DNA of 64,000 bases, taken from the NCBI GenBank assembly GCA_958510825.1, contig OY294054.1, forward strand, positions 13,019,037-13,083,036, read 5' to 3'. This document shows positions 33,715 through 44,844 of the stretch, piece after piece. Position numbers and translations under genes: made by a program. Source of the DNA: Brachypterus glaber (lineage: Eukaryota > Arthropoda > Insecta > Coleoptera > Kateretidae). Under the pieces are notes generated by a model. The model was not told the DNA's origin and searched no databases. It saw only the letters and a program-made list of their open reading frames with translations. The number at the start of each line of letters is the position of its first letter. The stretch's first letter is position 1.

Positions 33715-34443
33715 GACATGTGCGCTTCAGGCTTTTTGGAAAATCAAAGTAAACGCCAACAACACAAAAGGCATTCTAATCTCTAGGATTAGAAGAGGCC
33801 CACCTCAACCCATTCAGATAAATGGCCAAGCCATTAACTGGGAAAACTATGCCAAATACCTTGGCATTACTACTAAAAAGTCCAAAAACCTTACGTGGGA
33901 TCAGTACGTCAAAAACACCCATCAAACAGCCAATTGCCTCCTCTCCAAACTCTACCCCCTAATAGGTAGAAAGAGCCCCATATCCATCAAAAACAAACCA
34001 AAAAGTCGAAACCAAACCCTAAAGCCGGTACTCCTCTACGGAGCCCCAGCCTGGAACAAAATCACCCTTGACAAAAAGCTCTCAGCCAAACTTCAGGCCT
34101 TCCAAAACAAGGCACTCAGAATATGCCTCGATGCCCCCTGGTTTATGAGGAACAACCAAGTGCACAGAGATCTCGACATGCCCCTCCTAAAAACGGAAAT
34201 CATCCGTTACAGCAAGTCAATTTAGATCACCAAATCCCCCTCATCTCAAACTTTCTCGATTACGATCACGAAATCCACTACACTCACAAAAAGATCAAAT
34301 ATGTCCTCAATCAGTAATGGTACCCACCAATTCAAGACAGATGCATTCCCAGCATCAGTGAGCTAGTCTCACTCCTCCCGCACCTCCCTTCCCTCCCTAT
34401 TTCATCCCTCCTCATCCCTCTAAAGATCCAAACAAACTACTGA
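33715..34443 (+). pseudogene. Jockey-like non-LTR retrotransposon, 3' fragment
   Basis: The reading frame from about 33720 gives AFWKIKVNANNTKGILISR, INGQAINWENYAKYLGIT, LLYGAPAWNK and DAPWFMRNNQVHRDLDMP, the ordered landmarks of the thumb and C-terminal part of Jockey-clade reverse transcriptases of insects. The catalytic fingers/palm with the YADD box are missing. After a frameshift near 34212 the conserved tail resumes (FLDYDHEIHYTHKKIKYVLN) and stops at a TAA (34314-34316). The frame is unusually clean for a remnant, so the insertion is probably not very old, but it is 5'-truncated and cannot encode an active protein. Confidence 0.88.
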
Positions 34444-34977
34444 TGATGCTTCAGGCTTAGTTGACTTCGGTACGTCCAGAGGTAGAATAGTGCTGGGGTA
34501 CAGAAGCACAACTGGGTATAAAATAAGCATCTTTTAACATGGGTAGGGTTTAAGCGTTAAGATAATTTAAGTATTTTGACCGCAGATGTCCAACATTTTT
34601 AACACTGTGTATCATTTGGTAATGATGCACAGACCTCAAATCGCTCTTAAAAATGTTATTAGCCAGCCTAGGCCCGAGCCTGGTCCCCAGGGCCTTCCTG
34701 GCAATCGAACTTCCACTTTTATAGCCGCTGCTACCGCTTCAATGCATTTTCTATGCAGAGCCGCAGCCTCTCTTTGCCAATCCATTTCATTCCCAATCCT
34801 CCTAAACTTACCATTTCAATAAAATACACAAATTATTCACCAATTTATAGAATAATCTAATTTTCGCATAAAAATACAAATTCAATAATATATCGATCGC
34901 CACACACTGAGAAAAAAATATATATTTACACACAACTCACATAAGGATTAGGAGATTTTTTCGGTAAAAATTAGGTA
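34444..34977. other. Probable Jockey 3' UTR, then unassigned DNA
   Basis: GACTTCGGTACGTCCAGAGG and a further stretch to about 34520 may be the 3' untranslated part of the Jockey fragment. 34660-34810 is again G+C richer (GGCCCGAGCCTGGTCCCC) but encodes nothing I recognise. No clear poly(A) or tandem tail marks the end. Confidence 0.4.
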
Positions 34978-35406
34978 CACTGTAAAAAGTAAACTGAATA
35001 TTCAGTTACAAATGGATAGGAAATCGGAAGTTGTTATCCTATATAATTGTACTTTAATTTTTGTTAAAAACAAGCAAAATTTCATGTCCGACCTTAAACA
35101 TTAAAGTACGTGACTTTAGAACTATAGTTTTAATTTAATTTTTGTTAAAAACTCTATAGTGTTTTTAACGAAAATTAAAGTAAATTTGTATACGATCATA
35201 ACTTCTTATCCATTTGTAACTAAATATTCAATTACAAATGGATAGGAAGTTATGATCCTATAGTTTAAAGTCACGTACTTTAATTTTTAAGGACGGACAT
35301 GAAATGATGCGTGTTTTTAACAAAAATTAAAGTACAATCGTATAGGATAATAACTTCCGATTTCCTATTCATTTGTAACTGAATATTCAGTTTACTTTTT
35401 ACAGTG
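34978..35406. mobile_element. CACTGTAAAAAGTAAAC MITE, full copy
   Basis: Perfect ends CACTGTAAAAAGTAAACTGA and complement, flanked by TA on both sides (34976-34977 and 35407-35408). It is a palindrome whose own arms are palindromes: ATTCAGTTACAAATGGATAG occurs at both ends, and an inverted pair of the same string lies at the centre (about 35200-35260). TTAAAGTACGTGACTTTA-type blocks lie between. No open frame. TA duplication favours a Tc1/mariner-like origin. Confidence 0.88.
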
Positions 35407-36020
35407 TAGGGTTTTACGAGAATCAAAAAATCGAGAGTTCTCGTATTAGCTTGTCTCGAGAAGATAGGCAATTTTAAAAATCAAGGCAAGACGGGACTCA
35501 TATCACCAAGAGTCGAGACTCTTGATTAAGATTTGGGAATTATCGGCTTTTAATTAAATTTTTATACTTTTCATTCAACTACCACCTTAAAGTTTTAAGT
35601 ATACTTATGACTTATATGTAGATAACTTATAAGTTCTACATACAAGTTACCGATATAAAGAATCATTGTTAATAATGGGAGGCATAGCGTAGTGGCTAGC
35701 GCGTATGCATAGCAAGTCTACTATCGTGAGTTCGATTCTCACTGGCGCCGATTTGCCTTTTTCAGTTAATTAATAATTGAAATTTGGCGAAGGCGATAAG
35801 TGAAACGGACACTCCCTAGAAACTGGTTCGAAAGTCAGTCTAAGCCGGTGGTTCCCTCTACTACTAGCCCACACAAGTCCTGGACTTAGGGGATGATTAA
35901 TTAAGTAGAATAGTACGAGGTTAAACAAACATGTAAACATGTAATTTCATTTAATTTAATAAAAAGTTATCTGACCTACTGCGGGGATGTTTCGATGCGA
36001 GATATTTAGGCCATCTGCCA
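35407..36020 (+). mobile_element. TCTCG element copy 4, interrupted by SINE B
   Basis: Starts TAGGGTTTTACGAGAATC immediately after the MITE, and runs through AAGAGTCGAGACTCTTGATT and TTAAAGTTTTAAGTATACTT to ATCATTGTTAATAAT (35676). After the SINE it resumes GTTATCTGACCTACTG and GGGGATGTTTCGATGCG, then ends near 36010. Confidence 0.7.
35677..35930 (+). mobile_element. tRNA-derived SINE, copy B (inside TCTCG copy 4)
   Basis: Head GGGAGGCATAGCGTAGTGG, B-box GAGTTCGATTCTCAC, the shared body, and a short AAACAAAC tail. Nearly identical to copies A and D. Its insertion splits the TCTCG element, giving a clear order of events. The target duplication could not be fixed because the flanks are simple TTAATAAT-type sequence. 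Confidence 0.85.
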
Positions 36021-36954
36021 ACTGACTGAATGTCTAGTTATTTTGTAAGGGAAAACACTGTTTTATCTTTGCGGCAATAATTCTTTCGTCCAAAAATAGA
36101 CCTAGATCATATAGTATGATCTATGATAATAAAAATTTCAATTTCACGCTGTTTATCTGCTATATAAATCATAATAGCTCTGAGAATTAGATTTGTCAAA
36201 TGTAATTGATCGTATGCGAATTTAAACATACTGTAAACATTGCAATGCTTCGCAGTCCATATAATACTCCTGTGTGTATGTATAAATATTTATCAGGGGC
36301 GTATTTAGGCCGCCACGGAAAAACTTCAAAAAAGAAGACTAAAAAAGGTCTCACCTATAAAAAAGCTTAAAATGGTCCTTACCCCTGAACAAAAACTTTA
36401 CTCCTGACAGAAATAGACCAAATAGAATGGCAATTTGGCAGCCCCTCGGTTAGATGATTTGGCTGCCCCTTACAAACAACCGCCCCTAAAATATATAGTA
36501 ATAAAATACATCATTTTATTTAACCAATAAAAAACTTTTATTCAGATTTTTTTTTCTTAATTAACTTAATTTTTTTATTTATTTGTAATTTTTTTAATTT
36601 CATGACGATCAAGCATCTTTTTTCCGCAATTGGGACTATTTTATTTAGTATTAACGATAACTAAAAGGACCCCCTGCAAAAAAATTCAGTTTAAAAAAGG
36701 CCATCACCTCTAAAAAAATACAACCAACGAGTAATTTGGTACTTTCCTGCAAAAAAAAAGGTCACCACCTCTAAAAACAACCAGCGCTGTGCATTTTTCC
36801 AACTACAAAACGGTTCAGGATACAAAAAACGTCATCACCTTCCAAACCCTATCCAAAAAAGTACTAATTTGGCGCTCCTCGTCAACAACCGGCCAATTTG
36901 CTTGGTATAAAAAAATTCTCAGATAAAAATTAAATTTTCTGGGAAATTAAAATA
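36021..36954. other. Unassigned DNA with degenerate ~65-bp repeats
   Basis: A string like GGCCATCACCTCTAAAAA appears about three times between 36690 and 36850, and AATTTGGC-type/GGCAGCCCC boxes twice near 36430-36480. An ACTGTAAACATTGCAATGC string near 36230 is like one at 12007 in complement. No gene. Confidence 0.45.
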
Positions 36955-37355
36955 CACTGTAAAAAGTAAACTGAATGTTCAGTTACACATGGATAGGAAA
37001 TCGGAAGTTATTATCCAATACAATAGTACTTTAATTTTTGCTAAAAACACGCAATATTTCATGTCCTTTCTTAAATATTAAAGTACGTGACTTTATAGTG
37101 TTTTTAACAAAAATTAAAGGATGTTAGGATTATAGGAGCAACTTCCTATTCATTTGTAACCAATTATTTAGTTACAAACGGATAGGAAATGATAATCCTA
37201 TAAAAATGTACTTTATAGTTTTAAAGTCACGTACTTTAATATTTAAGGACGGACATGAAATGTTGCGGGTTTTTTACAAAAATTAAAGAAAAATTGTATA
37301 GAATAATTACTTCCGATTTCCTATCCACTGAATATTCAGTTTCCTTTTTACAGTT
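36955..37355. mobile_element. CACTGTAAAAAGTAAAC MITE, second full copy
   Basis: 401 bp, TA-flanked (36953-36954 and 37356-37357), same double-palindrome plan as 34978-35406, with a slightly shorter right half (CCATCC... lacks part of the TTTGTAAC string). Confidence 0.85.
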
Positions 37356-38344
37356 TAATATAATACTCTTTTGGCTGAAGAGACACGAAGAGTAGCTACA
37401 ATAAGTCGACGATTCAAGATAAAGATATGCATGTTGACAAATAAGAAGTTGGTTTTATCTGACATATGTTTAGTTTTAGTATCGGTAGCGAGAGGTCAGT
37501 GCATTTTTCATTCATATCTCTACAAATGACAAATATTTTGATGCATTTTCATATAAATTACATCGTATTTTTGGGCCTCGAAAGTAGGGTGGCCAAGGGA
37601 TTGGCAAGACGCGTCTGCGGAGGCAGTTAGTCATACCGACGATGATTTATGAAGGCCAGCATATTGCCCTGTTCACTTTGGACGCCGTCGTCATCGATTC
37701 CCCTTACATTTTTTGACCAATTTTAACATAACACATTCTAACTATTACTTTTTCACTAATCTTTAATTACACTGCATGACAATAAATTTTTATCAAATAT
37801 AATCTTAGCAGTTATTAAGGGGACATATATAACTGACGTCACGCTAATTTTGGCTATTTTTATTATCTTCATCATGTATCTTTGTAAACTAACTTAAGTG
37901 AAAAGTAAGTTTTCGTGATTCCAATCCCGAAATCATGAAATCCCAAAAAAATCAAAAAAAGTTTGGGATCCCGATCCCGAAACTTTAAACATATAGTAAC
38001 TGTATAAAAAGTATTACCAACTCGAAAAAACGTCGAATGTTTCTTTATAAAATTAATTAAAAAAACTAAATGGGTTTACTTTTGGGATTTTAGGACTTTT
38101 TGAGAGTCCTGAACAAAAAAATCTTCGGGATATCTCAAAATTTCGGGATACCGATAGAATTCCCACTCACTACCTACATGCCTGACAATATACAGATACC
38201 CAAAAAGGCTCTAGAAATTCATCCAATTTGCGTTACGTCATTTATGGATGGTTATTATGGCTAAAAATAGGTTAAGACACCCCTTTGAGTGTTATATCTA
38301 ATCATGGTTTAACTACATTTTACAGTAGGTCACAACTAAGGTTT
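37356..38344. other. Unassigned DNA
   Basis: 37590-37705 is G+C richer and has a ~38-codon open frame of no assignable family. The rest, including a GGGATCCCGATCCCGAAA patch at about 37967, has no recognised feature. Confidence 0.4.
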
Positions 38345-38960
38345 CACCGTGAAACTTTCACGCGAATCGATTAATCGAGACAACTGTGTAAGTCAAGACA
38401 AGACGAGAGACACGTTATTGAGAGTTGAAACTCTTGATCAAGAGTCGAGCGAGGAGTCGAGATTTCTTGACTGTTCAATAAATGTTTGTACTTTTCACCA
38501 CTTAAAAGTTTGAAGTAAGTTCCCTGAACATAAGTTATGTAAACAAAGTATTATAGACAATATTAAACGCTTATCTAGCCTACTGTGGAGATGTTTCGAC
38601 AATAAGACAGTTCATCGGTTCAACACGCGCGTTATCGGCATTCTATATTACCGCACTATAGATATACCACTTTAATGTAATATACCGCGAGATAGTTTTT
38701 TTCTCCATTCCTTCCCTCATCCATGCAACATCAGCACCGTGGATCCAGAGGAGTCTAGCTACGACGGAGAAGAAATGTCACCCACAAACATGTACATGTT
38801 TTTTTGCCCTCCTTCATTAGTTCACCGCAATCACCCCAAATTGTTCACCCGCTTTCCATATCAACCCTACAAAATATCGAAGGTCTTGCAAATCAAGAAT
38901 CTCGCGAGACGGGGCAAGTTAATCTTCGAAAAATGTTCAAGACAAGATCAACCTATTTCT
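38345..38960 (+). mobile_element. TCTCG element copy 5, interrupted
   Basis: CGAATCGATTAATCGAGAC, AAGACAAGACGAGAGAC, CTCTTGATCAAGAGTCG, TTAAAAGTTTGAAGTAAGT and CCTACTGTGGAGATGTTTCG occur in family order. After GGTTCAAC (38625) about 240 bp is foreign, and the family resumes near ATCAACCCTACAA (38865) with AAATCAAGAATCTCGCG and CAAGATCAACCTATTTCTT. TCAAC occurs at both junctions, a possible 5-bp duplication. Confidence 0.6.
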
Positions 38961-39029
38961 TATGTGACAAATATCCGAACTGGTTAAGTCGTTGGATTCA
39001 TTATAATAATAATTATTATTAGACCTTTA

Positions 39030-39240
39030 CTTAGCACGTTAGCTCACGTAGGTTCAATTCTCACCCGCGCCTATAACCTTTTTCAGTTAATTAATAACTG
39101 AAATTTGGCGGTAAAACAGATATGTCCCCTAAAAACTGTTTCGAAAGTCAGTTAAAGCCGGTAGTTCCATTAACTACTAGCCTACACAAGTCCTGGCTTA
39201 ATTAAGTAGTATAGTACGAGGTTAACCAAATATGTAATGT
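39030..39240 (+). mobile_element. tRNA-derived SINE, copy C (decayed)
   Basis: Only the 3' part of the head survives (GTAGGTTCAATTCTCACCCG). The body follows (CTTTTTCAGTTAATTAATAA, TTTGGCGG, GTTTCGAAAGTCAG, CACAAGTCCTGG, TACGAGGTTAACCAAA). It is the most diverged copy, so probably the oldest. Confidence 0.75.
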
Positions 39241-40379
39241 AAACTTGTCATCTCGAAAATCGAGACTTTTTACAGTGTAACTCTAATCATAACATCTACC
39301 CAAGTTAGGAACTAATCTTAAAGAAAAATAAATGCCACTCTGATTAAAATAATAAGTGTAGACCCCTAATATGAGATTTGATTACATGATGTAAAATTTG
39401 GTTCAGGATATTGGTATGAAATTTGCATGTTAACTACATTCTATCTTGATATATCGACAGACGTAGGGATGGATTTTGGGTTGTATGTTGAGATCGGAGA
39501 ATGAGGTATCCTGTCAACTTTGACAATCTAGACCACAAGAAGATATAATCATATGCACAACTCCCCTATGATTATAGCTGCGATGATGCTAATCTTTAAA
39601 GAAAATTTTATGAACAGATGCACGCGTGCATCTCATCAAAAATGTACTATGTTCCCAACCAGCATTCTTTGTAAATTTTACCTAAATAACTAGAACCGCT
39701 ACCATTCATGAGTTTTTATTACGTAGATCCCACTTACTACATAACTTTAAACACAATTAAATATATTTTTATTGGTAACAGAATAGTAAATTCTACCAAG
39801 AATATTACTTTTATCCTTTTTTTATTAAATAGGAAAAAATTTTACTTATTTAAAAGGCGTTTCAGCACCTAGTTTTATAAGTTTTATAACAAGTGTTTTT
39901 AATCGAATTCTAGACAACACTATTTAAAAAAAATATCCCTAAAAAATACCCTAGTTAATATAAAAAAATATATTAAAAACATTTTTTTTTTTGTGAAAAA
40001 GGAAAAATGTTTGGTTTTTCGAATAACAAAAAAAAAAATCAAAAAATTAAAACTGTTTTTTACTACCTAAGTGCTAGGTTGCATATTATCTACCGTTGTC
40101 AATTCTTGTTTATCATGATAACCAATAAAATCAGTGAACTCATTTTTATTGACCGTTGAAAAGCGTTTTTTAATGACAATGGTCAATAATGAAAAAAATT
40201 TAAGACAAATACTAACTTTATTCAATTTATTTGTCAAACTGACTGCTATGTCAAAATAATTTTTAAACTATACCACTATACTATATTTTTAAATGATATT
40301 TGGAGTTAACAGCTTAAGGTCGTAGAAAAAATATATGCACCACGTATGCGAACTGTCTTATGTATTCTTGACTGATTTT
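39241..40379. other. Unassigned AT-rich DNA
   Basis: A 1.1-kb stretch with no recognised gene or repeat pair. Confidence 0.45.
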
Positions 40380-40700
40380 TTGCCTCTACTCCGTCTTAGC
40401 AAAAAAACTTCAGTCTCGAAATCTAAAGACTTAGTTCGCATACTAGGTTCATAACTATTTTATCTCTTTGAACTCCCTGCCTCACCCCGAATTTTACCAA
40501 AAACTAGAACCTAGAACTTCGGATAAGGAACCTACGGCCCAAATTTGACTGGCTCAAAGCGTTCTAAAGTTATTGTGCACAAAAATTTTCTCAGGCTAAC
40601 CGACAAACAGATTTTGTTTTCGCAGAAATCAGCTTTTTTCATATAAAACGCCAAGAAGCGTAGAAAAATTTTACTAACCCAGAGAGGTTAAAAAAATATG
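40380..40700 (-). repeat. GACAGACC-bearing repeat, copy 6
   Basis: CCCTGCCTCACCCCGAATTT, GGCTCAAAGCGTTCTAAAG and CAGGCTAACCGACAAACAG give the family boxes in complement. The tetranucleotide tract is nearly lost. Confidence 0.6.
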
Positions 40701-40947
40701 ACCAATATTTGTGACCGTAGATCATGAATCTAATACTCACCTACTACGGCGCCTTTTATGCCGAAGTAATTTATATAATTTATGGAGAATGTATGTACAA
40801 AGTTTACTTTGTAAGAGGGCCAAAATGAAATTCGTTTTCTTGATTCATATTTAATTAAGTTTTTGACAGTATTTTTTTCACATCTCGTTGTTTTTTGGAT
40901 GTAGGTAGATTTGAATATAAAGTAGCTAATTATATACGCCTTGTTTT

Positions 40948-41080
40948 CCCGGACAACATTTGCTATTTCACGTGAAGGTCATTATGACATCATTTAATGA
41001 TTTTCGCTGAGTTCATGAACGCATACAGATGACTCCTCATTGTGAAGTCATTACGAGATCATGTCATGAAGATCTAGCAG
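40948..41080 (+). repeat. CCCGGACAACAT element, truncated copy
   Basis: It starts CCCGGACAACATTTGCTATT and shares TTCACGTGAAGGTCATTATG and ACATCATTTAATGATTT with 41650-41833. The inverted right end is missing. Confidence 0.65.
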
Positions 41081-41291
41081 CGGTCTACGGAATGCGCATG
41101 CGCAAACTTTAAATTAACCGCGAAATTTAAAATTTAAAAAAAAAGAAAGGAAATTTTCTTAATTACCCTGCTTAAAAAGATCACACGCGCCTTTTTGCTC
41201 ATATCTTGAAGACGCGAAGAGATATCAAAAAAATAAAGAAAAAATTTACCCCCCTGGATCCCCACACAAGTCCATTTTCAACAACTTGAGG

Positions 41292-41333
41292 ACACCGGGA
41301 TGTTCCCACTGGGAACTTCCCAGTGGGAATGTT
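41292..41333. repeat. G+C-rich palindrome
   Basis: GTTCCCACTGGGAA and TTCCCAGTGGGAA lie in inverted apposition around one base, followed by TGTTCCCC. The arms are themselves palindromic (CCCACTGGG-like). Confidence 0.75.
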
Positions 41334-41649
41334 CCCCAAGATGACTAAAGGAACTAGTTCCTCAAGGCTAATGCCTCCAGATATCTACGGTTCACCATAC
41401 CTATCCGATAATGTGGATCGAATTAGCTGACCAGAAAGTTAATTACTAGTTATTAATAGTAGTATATCCTTATAAAGACAGCTGCCTTTTAATACTAGTA
41501 TTCCTAGAAGGCGACTTTATTCGTTTAAAAAGTTTAGTTAGTGGTAGGAAATAACATGTGGCGCCACCTATAGCATAACGCTTTCAAGTGCACTGAAATT
41601 GAAACATTACAGAAGTCTGTACTATTCGACAATCGTTCTCAATCGGGTC

Positions 41650-41833
41650 CCCGGCAACATTTGCTATTTCACGTGGAAGTCATTATGACATCATTTAATG
41701 ATTTAACGTTAAATTTATACACCTCATGACAAACTCATAACAAACTCATAACATGATTACAAAATCATTAGAACTTGAAAATCATAACATGATGCTCTCA
41801 TGAGGCCTCATGAGTTTATGGATGTTGTCCGGG
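41650..41833. mobile_element. 184-bp element with CCCGG-CAACAT ends
   Basis: The left CCCCGGCAACATTTGC is inverse to the right GGATGTTGTCCGGG. The interior alternates CATGA/TCATG words (TCATAACATGATT, CTCATGAGGCCTCATGAG), making it largely self-complementary. Related truncated copy at 40948. Confidence 0.7.
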
Positions 41834-42286
41834 TTATAACAAATCGACTGATCTCTTTAAGAAGGACGTATGTCAAAATTTCTTGGTTTCCGATTTTTTG
41901 TTTGGACTCATCATAACTATTTTACCCATAAATAACAGTTCCTATAGGCTAGTTCGTCTAAACGTGATAGTGACTTATGCTTTAAGCAACCTCACGCTTC
42001 ACGCTTCCTTACCCGCAACGTTTATAATTGGTCTCCCTCTGCCCATACTTTCAATATTAGTCACTATCACGTTTAAATGCATCATACTTTAAATGGTACT
42101 TTTTTTTTTTGGTAAAAATTGGGGTGAGGCAAGGAGGACAAAATTGGTTAAAATTATTTTTTTTTTACGAAAGCTGACTTAATACTGGTCGTAAGACAAA
42201 GAACTTTTCTTCGAAAAATTAAATTTAATTCTCAAAAGAGTTTTTTAAATTTTTAAATATATTTTTTTGGCTACTTATATAATTTT
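41834..42286. other. Unassigned DNA
   Basis: A purine-rich GGGGTGAGGCAAGGAGG box near 42120 resembles the G-rich box of the GACAGACC repeat. AAACGTGATAGTGACT at 41958 recurs in complement at 42059 (AGTCACTATCACGTTT), a 16-bp inverted pair 85 bp apart. Confidence 0.5.
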
Positions 42287-42437
42287 TAAGTGAATGTTCA
42301 CAAGCTCGTATAAGAACATAATACATACCAATTCGATGCCGTGAATGGCTTGATGTGCCGCCATGTATCTTGTAAGCCAATCACGGCATCGCATTCTTAT
42401 GTTTTATGTTCTTATGCAAGCTTCTGAATAGGCCTTA
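42287..42437. mobile_element. 151-bp foldback MITE, copy 2
   Basis: TAAGTGAATGTTCACAAGC ... GAATAGGCCTTA, with core GATGCCGTGAATGGCTT / AAGCCAATCACGGCATC. Very close to copy 1 in its right two thirds. Confidence 0.85.
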
Positions 42438-42571
42438 AAGTGGAAGTCGCGCATATGTCGTAACCACCTAAAAACAGTTTAATAAGCACAAAGATATGTT
42501 AAATATAGTATATGATAAGTTTATATGATTACAGCCACCCACATTAATTAGTAAAAGTGTTACTGTTAAAG

Positions 42572-42999
42572 TACACGGAAAGAAATTAGTGGGCTCTGCG
42601 CTATACATTATAAGATATTTGGCAACAGTGGCAAATTATAGTGATTTAAGCTATAGATTATAAGGGACACAATAACTAATAATGTTAAAAATAAATTGGA
42701 AACGATTATATATATTACAGACTTGATTATATTTATTACAGGCACTATTATAAATTTACAGAAATTTTATTATATTATAAAAATTATTAGCACGGACAAT
42801 AATTAAATCTATTTAAGCTATAAATGCCATACTATTTGTTATATTTTATTATTCACTAAACAATTAAAGTATTTCATATAAATTTTTACACTGACTGCCA
42901 TAATTGTAAGAGAAAGCCTTGTATTTATATAATAAGCGATTATAATTTGCTTGGTATGTGTGTTATAGCGCTCCTAGCTATAATTTTTTTTTCCGTGTA
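42572..42999. mobile_element. 428-bp element with TACACGGAAA ends
   Basis: TACACGGAAAGAAATTAGTG with CTGCGCTATACATTATA at the left matches the inverse of the right end (AGCGCTCCTAGCTATAAT, TTTTTTTCCGTGTAA). The interior is very AT-rich with many TTATAAT dyads. Non-coding. Confidence 0.65.
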
Positions 43000-43079
43000 A
43001 CAAACATGTTTATTAATTGAAGTGAACTTTAAACTATTAAGAAGGTACTGAACTTAACCTTAACTAGATTAACAAGCCT

Positions 43080-43800
43080 GAAGATGTGTATTGTTTCGCG
43101 TTTTACTGTATGCTCTTCACAGTGGATGATATATTGCGTTTTCTATCAATAATCTTTTTAAACTATGATTTCTTTGGGCTCAAGTGCGCACTTTTTTATT
43201 GCTTGCCCATTTTGAAGGTTTTAAAATTTTTGAGAAGCCTTGTATTCGTGCAAAACTACAAATTTTTTGTTTGACGTTTTATGTCGATATAAATCAATTT
43301 CGAGTAAGAAAAAAAATTGTCGGTGGGTCGATCAGTCGGTCGGTCGGTCGGTCTGTCCGGGAAATCTTGTAAGCACGATAATTAAGAACGCTTTAAGCTA
43401 GAGACTTAAAATTTGGCATAGGGGTATGCTACCAAAAGCTCTTGTTTGGGATTGTTTTTGGTGAACATTAGTGTGCGGCAAGGGGGGCAAATGGGGAAAA
43501 ATACATTTTCTTTACAAAAAATTGAAAATGGCTATATAGGGGTTTTTAAGGTTGCTGAAATTGAATCTGAAAATAAAAATTTACCCCTCGCGGGGGTAAG
43601 GGGGTAAATATTTTTAAATATTTTAAATATTTTCGTCAAAATTGGTATATAGGGGTTTTTGGTTCAACGAATCTGAATCTGATAATAAATTTGGATATTG
43701 GGGTTTTTAAGGTTGCTGAAAGTGAATCTGATAATAAAAATCCATTTCACGCTCGGAGGTAAAAAATGGGAAAGCTCTTTTACTGGGTAGTGTATTTTGC
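43080..43800 (+). repeat. GACAGACC-bearing repeat, copy 7 (longest)
   Basis: A tract TCGGTCGGTCGGTCGGTCTG (43335-43357) is followed by AGCACGATAATTAAGAACGC, GACTTAAAATTTGGCATAGG and GTGTGCGGCAAGGGGGGC. Downstream AGGGGTTTTTAAGGTTGCTG is present three times with variation (about 43539, 43642 and 43699), giving an internal tandem of about 50-100 bp. Confidence 0.65.
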
Positions 43801-44094
43801 TTTCCCATTTTGAAAATTTTCAAATTTTCGGAAAGCCTTGTACAAGGCTACTAACTAGTTAGAGCTACAAAGAGTATAATAACTGAGATGCGTAATCAGA
43901 AGCTATTAAGGTTATAATAATCAAAGATTAAATAAAAAATTTGTCTTATAGACTGTAAAAAAAAATCAGTGAATTTGCCATAATCAGTCTAAAGGGAATT
44001 TCTCTGTAAAATTAATTAAAGTCCCATGGGGGGTGGTGCCATCTTTTAATCATTCATAAGTTGGGGAAATCCTATTTCGTGTTGGGAAAACCGC

Positions 44095-44250
44095 ATTTCG
44101 TTCTAGAGCTGAGAAATTATGGGGGAGGGTTAGCTGGTGTTGATGCTGGTGCTGGTGCGTTATGTCAATGTTAATGGTATTGGACAATATAGTGAAAGTG
44201 CGTTTTATAGGGAGAGGGGTCAAAATTTCCCAAAAAGTGCGTTAAGTAAT
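44095..44250 (-). repeat. Repeat with AAGTGCGTT boxes (partner at 49.48 kb)
   Basis: ATGGGGGAGGGTTAGC, AAAGTGCGTTTTATAGGG and AAGTGCGTTAAGTAATAC correspond, inverted, to the boxes at 49476-49620. A TGATGCTGGTGCTGGTGCG short tandem lies within. Confidence 0.65.
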
Positions 44251-44273
44251 ACTAATAGTATATTCTTATTTTA

Positions 44274-44434
44274 GGTATATATGTGAGTGGTGGGGCGAAA
44301 AGGTATATTAGCAAAAAAAATCGATTTATGTTTTTTTACGTTAATGAACATAGAAATGGACAATGCATTGAAAACCGCAAAAATAAAAAATCGTTTTTTT
44401 TTTGCTAATATACCTTTTCGCTGCACCACTCACA
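44274..44434. mobile_element. Foldback element bracketed by a 15-bp direct repeat
   Basis: Arms TGTGAGTGGTGGGGCGAAAA and its near complement, then GGTATATTAGCAAAAAAAAT, pair over about 45 bp. TATATTCTTATTTTA occurs immediately on each side (44259-44273 and 44435-44449). The left side has eight further bases (GGTATATA) before the paired arm. Confidence 0.7.
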
Positions 44435-44449
44435 TATATTCTTATTTTA

Positions 44450-44844
44450 AGATTCATATTCTTAATTAAGCATACAATCCCTGAAATAAAACTAATTATC
44501 AAGTTACTTGAGAAAAACAGAGATTTCATGAACGGCTTATCACCAATTTATATTTTAATTGTATCGATTTTACTTTATTTGGTAAATAGAATTCCCAAAT
44601 GGTCAGTATTTATGAAGGTTTACTGTTTCAAAAGCTTTTTCCGAACGATTCTTAAAGGATAACATTCTTATCGCAAGATAATATTTTAACAAAAAAAATC
44701 TTTCCCCTTCTATGTTTTTTAAATTTACCAGACCCTACCGACTTATACTGCTAATAGATGCTGTCGACGTCACTGAAGTTTCCCCAAAATTTTTTGAGAA
44801 ATATTGCTTTTTTACGTTTCTAGACGTTTTATTAGCAAATAGGT
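44450..44844. other. Unassigned DNA
   Basis: Nothing recognised. Confidence 0.4.

Noticed and set aside
34586..34822. A 78-codon frame downstream of the Jockey fragment
   Set aside because: Composition is biased (Pro/Ala/Ser) and there is no motif or expected position for a retrotransposon protein.
37588..37705. A short frame reading GGQGIGKTRL, which resembles a nucleotide-binding P-loop
   Set aside because: The frame is about 38 codons, starts right after a stop, has no downstream Walker B or other motif, and lies among non-coding repeats. Coincidence is the simplest reading.
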